A stretch of 64,000 nucleotides of DNA from JBBQYA01 sp031412335 (GTDB lineage Bacteria; Bacteroidota; Bacteroidia; Sphingobacteriales; Sphingobacteriaceae). The DNA is taken from the NCBI GenBank assembly GCA_031412335.1, contig JANOCT010000030.1, forward strand, positions 62,001 through 126,000. The letters run 5' to 3'. The translations under genes were made by a program, and so were the position numbers. The notes under the pieces were generated by a model. That model was not told where the DNA came from, searched no databases, and saw only the letters and a program-made list of their open reading frames with translations. Positions within the stretch are counted from its first letter, which is position 1. Each line of letters opens with the position of its first letter. Below are positions 36,318 through 44,595 of the stretch, in pieces.

Positions 36318-37868
36318 TTATTTAGTAGAATAAACAGCAAAAGGAATAATCATTTCTTCTAAAGAAACTCCACCATGCTGAAATGTATTATTAAAATAGT
36401 TGACAAATTGGTTGTAATTGTTTGGGTAAATAAAATAATAATCATCTTTTGCAAAGATAAATGAAGAAGAAACATTTAGTTTCGGAAGATTTGCATCATG
36501 TGGGTTTTTAATCTGAAAAACCTCTTTTGCGGTAAAATTTAAGTTCTTTCCTTGTTTATATCGCAAGTTACTATTAGTGTTTTTATCACCAATTACTTTA
36601 CTTGGGTGTTTTACTCGTATGGTTCCATGATCAGTTGTTATCACCAGTTTTATATTTTTCTGTGCTATCTTTTTAATGATATCTAATAAGGGAGAATGCT
36701 CGAACCAACTCAATGTTAAAGATCGATAGGCAGCTTCATCTCCGGCAAGTTCGCGAATCATTTCCATTTCTGTTCTTGAATGCGAAAGCATATCTACGAA
36801 ATTATAAACTATTACATTCAAATCATTATTAAACAGATTCTGAACATTATCAACTAAATTTTTACCTGCTTCGTTATTTACAATTTTATTATAACTATGC
36901 TTAATTTTTTTTCGGTTTCTTTCCAAATTGTCTTTCAGAAATTCCTCTTCATGCAAATTTTTTCCACCTTCATCATCATCATTCTGCCACAATTTTGGAA
37001 ATCGTTTTTCCATTTCCAAAGGTGTTAGACCCGAAAAAATTGCATTTCTTGCATATTGTGTAGCAGTTGGTAGTATACTGTAATACATTTCTTCTGTTTC
37101 CATCCTAAAGTATTCTGTTAAAATTGGATTGATAATTTTCCATTGATCATAACGTAAATTATCAATAAGAATAAAAAAGACAGGTACGTTTTCTTCTAAC
37201 AAAGGAAATACTTTTTTATTCATTAACGTATTAGAAAGCACAGGAATATTTTCGGCTTTAAATGCCCATTGCAAATAATTTTTCTCAATGTATTTTCCAA
37301 ATTGAACATTCGCATCTGCTTTTTGCATGGTCAATATTTCATGCATTCCTTCATCTTCTAATTGCTCCAATTCCAATTCCCAAAAAACAAGTTTCTTGTA
37401 AACTTCGGCCCATTCTGAAAAGCTAAGATTGTCATTAAGCGTCATTCCCAATTGTCGGAAATCTTGCTGATATGCTGATGTGGTTTTTTCACTTACCAAC
37501 CTTTTATTATCAACCAATTTTTTTATCGTCAATAATATTTGCCTTGGATTTACAGGCTTTATTAAATAATCAGCTATTTTACTGCCGATTGCATCTTCCA
37601 TCAAATATTCCTCTTCATTTTTAGTAATCAATACTACTGGAACATCAGCACTTATATTTTTTATTTCTGATAAAGTTTCCAAACCAGATAAGCCAGGCAT
37701 GTTTTCATCTAAAAAAACCAGATCGAAATAAGAGTTTTTAAACGCATCTAGCGCATCGCTTCCGTTAGTGACTGTGGTTATTTTATACCCTTTGTCATTC
37801 AAAAACATAATATGTGGTTTCAACAAATCAATTTCATCATCGGCCCACAAAATGGTTGTTTCCTGCAT
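36318..37868 (-). CDS. porX: Type IX secretion response regulator PorX
   Basis: A 516-residue two-domain regulator. The N-terminal receiver has the acidic pair D10-D11, phospho-acceptor Asp54 in LVFLDENMPG and Lys in DYLIKPVNP; no DNA-binding helix-turn-helix follows. The rest is a PglZ/alkaline-phosphatase-superfamily domain (ILIDNLRYDQW, TATQYARNAIFSG, VDMLSHSR, VITTDHGTIRVKHPS). This is the PorX architecture; PorX acts with PorY and an ECF sigma factor to drive type IX secretion genes. No kinase gene lies next to it. It heads a minus-strand run porX-tsaE-ald-membrane protein. Confidence 0.93.
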   Translation of the reverse strand: MQETTILWADDEIDLLKPHIMFLNDKGYKITTVTNGSDALDAFKNSYFDLVFLDENMPGLSGLETLSEIKNISADVPVVLITKNEEEYLMEDAIGSKIADYLIKPVNPRQILLTIKKLVDNKRLVSEKTTSAYQQDFRQLGMTLNDNLSFSEWAEVYKKLVFWELELEQLEDEGMHEILTMQKADANVQFGKYIEKNYLQWAFKAENIPVLSNTLMNKKVFPLLEENVPVFFILIDNLRYDQWKIINPILTEYFRMETEEMYYSILPTATQYARNAIFSGLTPLEMEKRFPKLWQNDDDEGGKNLHEEEFLKDNLERNRKKIKHSYNKIVNNEAGKNLVDNVQNLFNNDLNVIVYNFVDMLSHSRTEMEMIRELAGDEAAYRSLTLSWFEHSPLLDIIKKIAQKNIKLVITTDHGTIRVKHPSKVIGDKNTNSNLRYKQGKNLNFTAKEVFQIKNPHDANLPKLNVSSSFIFAKDDYYFIYPNNYNQFVNYFNNTFQHGGVSLEEMIIPFAVYSTK

Positions 37869-37892
37869 AATTCGCTAGTTTTTAAATCGGCT

Positions 37893-37900
37893 CAAAATTA
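37893..37900 (-). promoter_or_regulatory. -7 element upstream of porX
   Basis: CAAAATTA on the plus strand is TAATTTTG on the minus strand, a match to TAnnTTTG, 25 bases ahead of the porX start. I did not find a clear TTG at the -33 position, so only the -7 half is supported. Confidence 0.4.
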
Positions 37901-37930
37901 TTAAAAGTCTCTTAGCTAAACTATAAAATT

Positions 37931-37938
37931 TACATTTG
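37931..37938 (+). promoter_or_regulatory. -7 element upstream of the HD-domain gene
   Basis: TACATTTG matches TAnnTTTG; transcription would start near 37945 and translation at 37984. No clear -33 TTG is seen, so the call is tentative. Confidence 0.4.
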
Positions 37939-37983
37939 TAGTATAACACTGTTAAAATTGAGCAACATTTAAACCAAGAAACA

Positions 37984-39207
37984 TTGCAGCATAATAAAAA
38001 GAAAATTTTTAATGATCCGGTTTATGGTTTTATCACCATTCAATATGAGTTGTTGTTTGATTTGATCTCTCATCCTTATTTTCAAAGATTGCGAAATATC
38101 AATCAACTAGGGCTTACTTATTTGGTTTATCCTGGGGCATTACACACCCGTTTTCATCATGCACTAGGTGCGTTACATCTTATGAGCATGGCTTTGGACA
38201 CGCTTAAAAATAAAGGAATTGAAATAAGTAATCAAGAATGCGAGGCCGTTACCGTGGCTATATTATTGCACGACATTGGCCATGGACCATTTTCGCATGC
38301 CTTAGAAGGTGAAATTGCTGAAGGATTATCGCATGAAATGTTATCGTTAGCCATTATGCAAAAGTTAAATGAAGAGTTTTCTGGCAGATTAAGTTTGGCG
38401 ATAGAAATTTTTCAAAATAATTATCATAAAAAGTTTTTATACGAACTTGTTTCGGGCCAAATGGACATTGATAGACTTGATTATTTGAATCGTGATAGTT
38501 TTTTTACAGGCGTTTCAGAAGGTATAATTGGGTTCGACAGGATTTTGAAAATGATAAATGTAGTTGATAATGAGTTGGTAATTGAAGAGAAAGGAATTTA
38601 TTCGGTTGAGAAATTTTTGATTGCTCGAAGACTCATGTATTGGCAAGTTTATTTGCATAAAACAGTGCTTGCTGCCGAACAAATGCTGTTGAAAATTATT
38701 ATTAGGGCAAAGGTACTTTGTCGTTCTGGAGTGAATTTGTTTGGCCAACCTGCATTGATAGAGTTGTTATGTTCCGATAAAACCACAGATGATAAAATCC
38801 GATTGGAGCTTTTTATGCAAATAGATGATCATGATATTCATTCGGCTATAAAAGTTTGGGCTAGTCATGATGATAAAATATTGTCATTACTTTGCAAATC
38901 AATAGTAAACAGAGATTTATATCGGGTTGAAATTCAAAAAAATTCATTCGACAAAGACTATATAGAATTAATAAGAAATAAAACCATGGAGCAACTTTCC
39001 ATTAGTTTAAAAGAAACGAATTACTTTGTTTTTACAGATGTTATTCATAATAATGCCTATAGTTTGGAAGAAAAGGAGATAAAAATTTTATTAAATTCTG
39101 GTGCAACTGTTGATATTCTTGAAGCGTCTGATGGGATTGTATCAGATAAAACTTTATCTACCGTCAAAAAAAACTTTCTTTGTTATTTAAAAAGTATTGA
39201 TATTTAG
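37984..39207 (+). CDS. HD-domain phosphohydrolase (dNTPase/SAMHD1-like)
   Basis: A 407-residue HD-superfamily enzyme. Metal-binding residues are visible: His in HTRFHHALGALHL, HD in ILLHDIGHGPFSHALE, and Asp in SGQMDIDRLDYLNRDS, which is the pattern of dGTPase/SAMHD1-like hydrolases. KIFNDPVYGFITI at the N-terminus is a family opening. Substrate is not determinable; a nucleotide triphosphate is the usual one. Translation is taken from TTG 37984, since no ATG lies close upstream in frame. It is divergent from porX, with the lpx genes next downstream. Confidence 0.85.
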   Translation: MQHNKKKIFNDPVYGFITIQYELLFDLISHPYFQRLRNINQLGLTYLVYPGALHTRFHHALGALHLMSMALDTLKNKGIEISNQECEAVTVAILLHDIGHGPFSHALEGEIAEGLSHEMLSLAIMQKLNEEFSGRLSLAIEIFQNNYHKKFLYELVSGQMDIDRLDYLNRDSFFTGVSEGIIGFDRILKMINVVDNELVIEEKGIYSVEKFLIARRLMYWQVYLHKTVLAAEQMLLKIIIRAKVLCRSGVNLFGQPALIELLCSDKTTDDKIRLELFMQIDDHDIHSAIKVWASHDDKILSLLCKSIVNRDLYRVEIQKNSFDKDYIELIRNKTMEQLSISLKETNYFVFTDVIHNNAYSLEEKEIKILLNSGATVDILEASDGIVSDKTLSTVKKNFLCYLKSIDI

Positions 39208-39270
39208 CCATCTACTAAAGTTATAGCTGTACCAATATTCCGTTTTTGGTATTAATTATTAAATTTGAAA

Positions 39271-40311
39271 ATGAAATTATCGGCAAAAGAGGTTAGTGAT
39301 ATGGTTGGTGGCGTTTTAGAAGGCGATGATTCTGTCGTTATTACTTCTCTTGCAAAAATTGAAGAAGGTCATTTGGGTTCTATTTCTTTCTTGGCTAATC
39401 CAAAATATCAGTCATTTTTATATACTACTCAATCATCAGTTGTAATAATCAACAATGATTTTGAACCTGAAAAAAATCTTTCCTGCACAGTAATACGCGT
39501 TGCGGATGCTTATTCAGCATTTTCAATTTTGTTGCAACAATTCACTAAAAGTGAAATTAAAACAGGAATTGAACAACCTTCTTTTATTTCGCCTGATGTA
39601 ATTATTAATGAAGATTGCTATGTAGGTGCTTTTGCTTATATCGGTAGTAAAGTTGTGATAGGGAAAAATGTAAAAATTTATCCTCATGTTTTTATTGGCG
39701 ATAATTGTGTGATTGGCGATAATGTGATTCTACATCCTGGAGTAAAAATTTATCACCATTGCGAGCTAGGTAACAATATTGTTGTTCATGCAAGCAGTGT
39801 AATTGGTAGTGATGGATTTGGTTTTGCACCTCAGCCAGATGGAAGTTTCACTAAAATAGTACAAAGCGGAAATGTTGTAATTGAAGATCATGTAGAAATT
39901 GGTTCAAACACGTCAATAGATAGAGCCACAATCGGATCAACCATTATAAAAAAAGGAGTAAAGCTTGATAATTTAATTCAGATAGCTCATAATGTTGAGA
40001 TCGGAAAAAATACTGTTGTAGCATCGCAAGCTGGAATTTCTGGAAGCACAAAAATTGGTGATAATTGCGTAATTGGTGGTCAGGTTGGCATAGTTGGACA
40101 TATTTATATTGCGAATGGAACACAAATAAATGCTCAATCTGGAGTTTCGAAATCTATAAAAGAGGAAAGTAAATTGTGGAATGGAAGCCCATTATCTCCA
40201 TTTCGGGATGCGCTTAAATCTCAGGTTGTTTATCGACGTTTGCCTGATCTTGAGAAACGAATTGAAGACCTCGAACAGCTTTTAAAAGAGGTAAGACAGT
40301 CAATACTTTAA
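39271..40311 (+). CDS. lpxD: UDP-3-O-(3-hydroxyacyl)glucosamine N-acyltransferase
   Basis: A 346-residue LpxD, which adds the second acyl chain in lipid A synthesis. The N-terminal domain binds the uridine, and residues about 95-310 are hexapeptide repeats of a left-handed beta-helix (for example YVGAFAYIGSKVVIG, GDNCVIGDNVILHPG), with the catalytic-His region ASSVIGSDGFGFAP and QIAHNVEIG. ATG 39271 is preferred to the TTG two codons upstream. The C-terminal helix ends the protein (DLEKRIEDLEQLLKEV). It is first in lpxD, lpxC-fabZ, lpxA. Confidence 0.94.
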   Translation: MKLSAKEVSDMVGGVLEGDDSVVITSLAKIEEGHLGSISFLANPKYQSFLYTTQSSVVIINNDFEPEKNLSCTVIRVADAYSAFSILLQQFTKSEIKTGIEQPSFISPDVIINEDCYVGAFAYIGSKVVIGKNVKIYPHVFIGDNCVIGDNVILHPGVKIYHHCELGNNIVVHASSVIGSDGFGFAPQPDGSFTKIVQSGNVVIEDHVEIGSNTSIDRATIGSTIIKKGVKLDNLIQIAHNVEIGKNTVVASQAGISGSTKIGDNCVIGGQVGIVGHIYIANGTQINAQSGVSKSIKEESKLWNGSPLSPFRDALKSQVVYRRLPDLEKRIEDLEQLLKEVRQSIL

Positions 40312-40396
40312 AAGCCTTATTTGTACGGTAATTGTTTTTTTTGTTGTTTTACAAAAAATCAAAATTACCCCCAGCCTTTTTTCGGGCAATATTCTT

Positions 40397-41794
40397 ATGA
40401 ATGTTAAACAAAAAACACTAAAAAGTCCGGTATCCTTATCGGGAGTTGGATTGCATACCGGTAAAAGTGTAACACTTACTTTCCGTCCTGCGCCAGATAA
40501 TCACGGTTATAAATTTAAAAGAATTGATCTTCCTGGTCAGCCAACAATCGATGCCGATGCAGACTTAGTTACAGATACTTCACGAGGAACAACTATAGAG
40601 CAAAACGGAGGAAGTGTATCAACCATTGAACATACTTTAGCAGCATTGGCTGGTCTTGAATTGGATAATGTATTGATAGAACTAGATGCTGCTGAAGCTC
40701 CAATAATGGATGGAAGTTCTATTCAATTTGTTGAAGCATTGGAAAAAGTTGGATTTGTAGATCAAGAAACTGATCGAGAATATTATAATATTCAACAAGT
40801 GATCAGATATGCTGAGCCAGAACGTGGAGTAGAAATGATTGCAATGCCGCAAGATGATTACAGAGTTACTGTAATGGTTGACTATAATTCTCCAGTTCTT
40901 GGTAGTCAACATGCGACTATTTTAGCCATGAGCGATTTTAAAAAAGAAATTGCTTCGTCAAGAACTTTTTGCTTTTTGCATGAATTGGAAATGTTGGTTG
41001 CTAATAATTTGATAAAAGGTGGAGATTTAAATAATGCGATTGTAGTTGTTGATAAAGTAATTACAGATGAAGAACTTGATAACCTCGCAAAACTTTTCAA
41101 CCGACCAAAAATTGAAGTTGCCAAGGAAGGAATATTAAATAACATTACGCTCCGCCATCAGAATGAACCAGCCCGCCATAAATTATTGGATGTTGTTGGC
41201 GATTTAGCTTTGATTGGTATGCCGTTGAAAGGTCAGATTATGGCTGCAAGACCAGGGCATGCAGCAAATGTTGCTTTTGCAAAAAAAATTAAAGCATTGA
41301 TACGAAAAGAAAAATCGAAAAAAGGCGCACCGATTTACAACCCGAATACAAAACCGTATTACGATATAAATCAAATAAGTAAAATACTTCCTCATCGTCA
41401 ACCATTTTTATTGATTGATAAAATTCTTGAATTATCACAAACACACGTGGTTGGATTGAAAAATGTAACTATGAACGAAGAATTTTTCAAAGGTCATTTT
41501 CCAGGAAATCCAGTTATGCCAGGAGTACTTCAAGTAGAAGCTATGGCACAAACCGGTGGAATTTTAGTTTTAAATACGGTTCCGGATCCAGAAAATTACT
41601 GGACTTATTTTATGAAAATAGACAATACTCGATTTAAAGATAAAGTATTGCCAGGTGATACAATTATTATCAGATGTGATTTAATTGCACCTATTCGAAG
41701 AGGAATTTGCCAAATGAAAGGGATTGCTTATGTTGGTGACAAAATAGTGATGGAATCTGAAATGATGGCTCAAATTGTAAGAAAAACAGAATGA
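40397..41794 (+). CDS. lpxC-fabZ: Bifunctional LpxC deacetylase / FabZ dehydratase
   Basis: A 465-residue fusion. Residues 1-305 are LpxC, the zinc deacetylase of lipid A (VGLHTGKSVTLTFRPAP, zinc His in STIEHTLAAL, HKLLDVVGDLALIG). Residues about 320-465 are FabZ, the 3-hydroxyacyl-ACP dehydratase (ILPHRQPFLLIDKI, GHFPGNPVMPGVLQVEAMAQ with catalytic His and Glu). This fusion is a hallmark of Bacteroidota and Chlorobi-type genomes. It lets one protein balance fatty-acid supply with lipid A commitment. Its stop overlaps the lpxA start by four bases. Confidence 0.96.
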   Translation: MNVKQKTLKSPVSLSGVGLHTGKSVTLTFRPAPDNHGYKFKRIDLPGQPTIDADADLVTDTSRGTTIEQNGGSVSTIEHTLAALAGLELDNVLIELDAAEAPIMDGSSIQFVEALEKVGFVDQETDREYYNIQQVIRYAEPERGVEMIAMPQDDYRVTVMVDYNSPVLGSQHATILAMSDFKKEIASSRTFCFLHELEMLVANNLIKGGDLNNAIVVVDKVITDEELDNLAKLFNRPKIEVAKEGILNNITLRHQNEPARHKLLDVVGDLALIGMPLKGQIMAARPGHAANVAFAKKIKALIRKEKSKKGAPIYNPNTKPYYDINQISKILPHRQPFLLIDKILELSQTHVVGLKNVTMNEEFFKGHFPGNPVMPGVLQVEAMAQTGGILVLNTVPDPENYWTYFMKIDNTRFKDKVLPGDTIIIRCDLIAPIRRGICQMKGIAYVGDKIVMESEMMAQIVRKTE

Positions 41795-42579
41795 TTCAAG
41801 CGCTGGCATATATACACCCCGAAAGCAAAATTGCTGATAACGTAGTAATAGATCCATTTTGTACGATTCATAAGAACGTAGAAATTGGCGAAGGAACTTG
41901 GATAGGATCCAACGTAACGATAATGGAGGGAGCAAGAATCGGCAAGAATTGCCGAATTTTCCCAGGTGCAGTTATTTCTGCAATCCCACAGGATTTAAAA
42001 TTTGGTGGTGAAAAAACACTAACTATTATTGGAGATGATTGCACCATTCGCGAATGTGCAACAGTAAACCGTGGAACCATTGACCGAAGTGAAACCAGAG
42101 TTGGAGACAGATGCTTGATTATGGCTTATGTGCATGTTGCTCACGATTGTTTAATTGGTAATAATTGCATTTTGGCTAATTCTGTTCAATTGGCTGGCCA
42201 TGTTACGATTGATGATTTTGCTATAATCGGCGGTCTTTCTGCAGTTCATCAATTTGTTTCCATTGGTTCTCATGTAATGATTTCTGGTGGTTCCCTAATT
42301 CGAAAAGATGTACCACCTTTTACAAAAGCAGGTCGCGAGCCATTATCTTTTGTTGGTATCAACTCAGTTGGATTGCGCCGAAGAGGATTTAGCTCAGAAA
42401 AAATTTCACAGATTCAAGAAATCTACCGAATCATATTTATGCGGAAACTAAATACTTCTCAAGCATTAGAATTAGTGGAAGCAGAAATGCCAGCATCTGA
42501 GGAAAGAGATGAAATAGTTAATTTCATTAGAAACTCTAATCGAGGTATTATGAAAGGTTTTTCTCATCAATCTTCTTAA
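41791..42579 (+). CDS. lpxA: UDP-N-acetylglucosamine acyltransferase
   Basis: A 262-residue LpxA, the first acyltransferase of lipid A, from a left-handed beta-helix of hexapeptide repeats followed by a C-terminal helical domain. Visible: catalytic-His region MAYVHVAHDCLIGNNCILAN, GGLSAVHQFVSIGSHVMISGGS, and FVGINSVGLRRRGFSSEKI. Length is usual. It overlaps the fusion gene by ATGA and leads into the ABC ATPase gene after 15 bases, so all may form one transcript. Confidence 0.95.
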   Translation: MIQALAYIHPESKIADNVVIDPFCTIHKNVEIGEGTWIGSNVTIMEGARIGKNCRIFPGAVISAIPQDLKFGGEKTLTIIGDDCTIRECATVNRGTIDRSETRVGDRCLIMAYVHVAHDCLIGNNCILANSVQLAGHVTIDDFAIIGGLSAVHQFVSIGSHVMISGGSLIRKDVPPFTKAGREPLSFVGINSVGLRRRGFSSEKISQIQEIYRIIFMRKLNTSQALELVEAEMPASEERDEIVNFIRNSNRGIMKGFSHQSS

Positions 42580-42594
42580 GTAAACTCTTTTTTC

Positions 42595-43212
42595 TTGAAA
42601 ATTGAACTTCTGAATATAAGCAAACGCTTTCAGCATGAATGGATTTTCAAAAATCTTAATTATGAATTTTCTTCAACCAAAAAATATGCGATTTTAGGAA
42701 GTAATGGATCGGGGAAGTCTACTTTATTGCAAATTATTGCTGCAAACATTAGCCCAAGTGAAGGAGAAATTAGGTTTCAACTAAACGGAAATATAATTCC
42801 TGCTGATCGGTTTTTTACGCATATTAGTATTTGTGCACCCTATTTGGAATTGATTGAAGAGTTTACTTTTCAAGAAATAATCGATTTTCATTTTCAATTT
42901 AAAAAGTATCAACCTGGTATTACCTCAAAACAATTACTGGAACTAAGCACGCTAGAAAAATATAAAAACAGAGTGTATAAAACATTTTCTTCCGGAATGA
43001 AACAGCGAGTAAAACTGATACTGAGTTTATTATCAGATACCTCTGTATTATTATTGGATGAACCCTGCACTAATCTTGATGCTGCAGGTATATCATGGTA
43101 TCATGAAATGATAGAAATTTGGACAACCAATCGACTAGTTATTGTTTCTTCAAATCAGCCACAAGAATATGAATTTAGCGAATATCACATTCAATTAGCC
43201 GATTTTAAATAG
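42595..43212 (+). CDS. ABC transporter ATP-binding protein
   Basis: A 205-residue stand-alone ATPase. Walker A is LGSNGSGKSTLLQII (about 34-48), the signature is FSSGMKQRVKL (the usual LSGGQ is replaced by FSSGM), and Walker B is SVLLLDEPCTNLD. The size is that of a bare ATPase subunit with no permease beside it. The gene begins with TTG, 15 bases after lpxA. In Bacteroidota a protein like this often lies between lpxA and efp; its partner and substrate are unknown to me. Confidence 0.85.
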   Translation: MKIELLNISKRFQHEWIFKNLNYEFSSTKKYAILGSNGSGKSTLLQIIAANISPSEGEIRFQLNGNIIPADRFFTHISICAPYLELIEEFTFQEIIDFHFQFKKYQPGITSKQLLELSTLEKYKNRVYKTFSSGMKQRVKLILSLLSDTSVLLLDEPCTNLDAAGISWYHEMIEIWTTNRLVIVSSNQPQEYEFSEYHIQLADFK

Positions 43213-43238
43213 CTTAGCAATCAATCTTAGATTTCCTC

Positions 43239-43246
43239 TATATTTG
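43239..43246 (+). promoter_or_regulatory. -7 element of the efp promoter
   Basis: TATATTTG matches TAnnTTTG and lies 25 bases before the efp ATG at 43271. The -33 element is not clear. Confidence 0.45.
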
Positions 43247-43270
43247 ACCCCTTTACAAATAGAATTAACC

Positions 43271-43831
43271 ATGTCAAAACCATCAGACCTAAAATCAGGG
43301 AACTTCATACGTTTCAACGGCGAACTTTTAACGGTAGTTGAATGTCAACATCGGACGCCTGGAAATCTTCGTGCTTTTTATCAAGCAAAAATGAGAAATG
43401 TAAAAACAGGTAAACTGGTTGAATATCGTTTTAGAGCTGATGAGGATGTGACCATTGCAAGAGTAGAGGTTAAAGAATATCAATATTTATATCCTGAAGG
43501 CGAATCATTTGTTTGTATGGATAATGAAACATACGATCAAATTAACATCGATAAAACCTTATTTGGAGACGCTGCTAAATTTTTAAAAGAAGGGATGCAA
43601 GTTCAAATTTCTTTTGAAAGCGAAGAACCTCTTGGCGCAGAAGCACCAAACCATGTAGAATTAGAAATTACCTACACTGAACCAGGAGTGAAAGGAGATA
43701 CGGTAAATAACGTGATGAAAAATGCAACGCTTGAAACCGGAGCAGAGATTAAAGTACCTTTATTTGTAAATACTGGAGAAAAGATAAAAATTGACACCCG
43801 AACAGGTGCTTATGTTGAACGGGTGAAATAA
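43271..43831 (+). CDS. efp: Elongation factor P
   Basis: A 186-residue EF-P with three domains: KOW-like N-terminus (1-65), OB domain II, and OB domain III with GAEIKVPLFVNTGEKIKIDTRTGAYVERVK. EF-P relieves ribosome stalling at polyproline. Start ATG 43271 is chosen; an in-frame TTG at 43244 would add only a non-conserved leader that overlaps the -7 element. At the domain I loop that usually carries the modified lysine (PGKGxAF in E. coli), this protein reads PGNLRAF, with Asn32 replacing the Lys and Arg34 two positions on. So the standard lysylation route cannot apply. It follows the ABC ATPase gene and precedes an Lrp regulator that is convergent. Confidence 0.93.
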   Translation: MSKPSDLKSGNFIRFNGELLTVVECQHRTPGNLRAFYQAKMRNVKTGKLVEYRFRADEDVTIARVEVKEYQYLYPEGESFVCMDNETYDQINIDKTLFGDAAKFLKEGMQVQISFESEEPLGAEAPNHVELEITYTEPGVKGDTVNNVMKNATLETGAEIKVPLFVNTGEKIKIDTRTGAYVERVK

Positions 43832-43840
43832 TTCACCTAA

Positions 43841-44320
43841 TTATTCTAAAAGTGTTATTTGTCTTCTAATACTTTCTTCTAGCGAAATGAATGTTTCTGT
43901 GCGAGAAATTCCTTCAATGGCTTGTATTTTTTCGTTCAATACTTCTCTTAAATGATTGGTATCTCTGCAAATAATTTTTGCAAACATGCTGTAACTACCT
44001 GTGCAATAGTGTAATTCAACAACTTCCTTTATTTCTCGCATTTTATCAACAGCATCGTGATAATAAAAACCCTTTTCTAAATAAATTCCAAGAAAAGCAC
44101 AAATATCAAAACCTAGAGTTGTAGGGTTGACCAAGAGATTTGATCCCTTTACAATTCCTAATTCTTCCATTTTTTTCATCCTTACATGCACAGTTCCACC
44201 TGAAATAATTAATTCTTTAGCAATTTCTGTGAATGGAGTCATAGCATTTCTCATCAAAATGCTTAAAATCTGTAGATCGAGTTTATCAATATCTAAATTT
44301 GAGTAATGTTTTTCAAGCAT
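43841..44320 (-). CDS. Lrp/AsnC-family transcriptional regulator
   Basis: A 159-residue Lrp-type regulator: N-terminal helix-turn-helix (DKLDLQILSILMRNAMTPFTEIAKELIISGGTVHVRMKKMEELGI region) and a C-terminal RAM ligand domain (about 75-155). Such regulators sense amino acids and act as octamers; the effector is not evident. It is convergent with efp (ten bases apart) and divergent from the tRNA-like gene. Its start region shows no clear TAnnTTTG. Confidence 0.9.
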   Translation of the reverse strand: MLEKHYSNLDIDKLDLQILSILMRNAMTPFTEIAKELIISGGTVHVRMKKMEELGIVKGSNLLVNPTTLGFDICAFLGIYLEKGFYYHDAVDKMREIKEVVELHYCTGSYSMFAKIICRDTNHLREVLNEKIQAIEGISRTETFISLEESIRRQITLLE

Positions 44321-44393
44321 GATTTATAATATTTGTATAAAAATAAGATATATATTACAATTATAATAAAAATTAAAATACTTATCTAAAATA

Positions 44394-44425
44394 TTTGCAA
44401 CATATAGTCAACTCCTTTACATTTG
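44394..44425 (+). promoter_or_regulatory. Strong Bacteroidota-type promoter of the tRNA-like gene
   Basis: TTTG (44394-44397), 20 bases, TACATTTG (44418-44425). Both halves and the spacing fit the consensus. Transcription would start near 44432, about 35 bases before the 5-prime end of the tRNA-like body. Confidence 0.65.
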
Positions 44426-44466
44426 TTATATCAATATGCAAAACGTTGCAACATTGAAATACAAAT

Positions 44467-44579
44467 TGTAGGGTGGTGAAATTGGCAGACACACCTCCTT
44501 GTCTCGGTGGCGAAGGTTCGGAAAAAGTAAGATTTCTTACATTAACCACTTCGTGAGGGTTCGACTCCTTCCCCTACAG
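44467..44579 (+). tRNA. Class II tRNA-like gene, Leu-type body, GUC at the anticodon position
   Basis: The acceptor stem is TGTAGGG with CCCTACA (all seven pairs match), positions 8-9 are TG, and the D-arm (GTG, AAATTGGCAGA, CAC) is tRNA-Leu-like. The T-arm is GAGGG with TTCGACT as loop, canonical. The anticodon stem CCTCC/GGTGG has a U-U mismatch in the middle; the loop TTGTCTC gives GUC at 34-36, with a pyrimidine at 37. The variable region is 44 bases (normally about 13-22) and contains CGAAG/CTTCG and a nested GTAAG/CTTAC hairpin. The discriminator is G. No CCA is encoded. Bounded by a good promoter and a terminator. GUC is an aspartate anticodon; identity is uncertain. Confidence 0.6.
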
Positions 44580-44595
44580 CTTTAGGTTAATTTGG

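Noticed and set aside
39260..39267. TAAATTTG as the -7 element of an lpxD promoter
   Set aside because: It matches TAnnTTTG but ends only four bases before the lpxD ATG and lacks a -33 TTG at the right distance. I left it out of the feature list.
43822..43837. GGTGAA-TTCACC palindrome at the efp stop as a terminator
   Set aside because: Six-pair stem with a weak tail (TAATTATTCT); it may contribute but is not strong enough to list.
44467..44579. Calling the class II RNA a normal tRNA-Asp because of GUC
   Set aside because: tRNA-Asp is class I with a short variable loop and a G73 with other D-arm features; the body here is Leu-like with a long variable region. I report it as tRNA-like with open identity.
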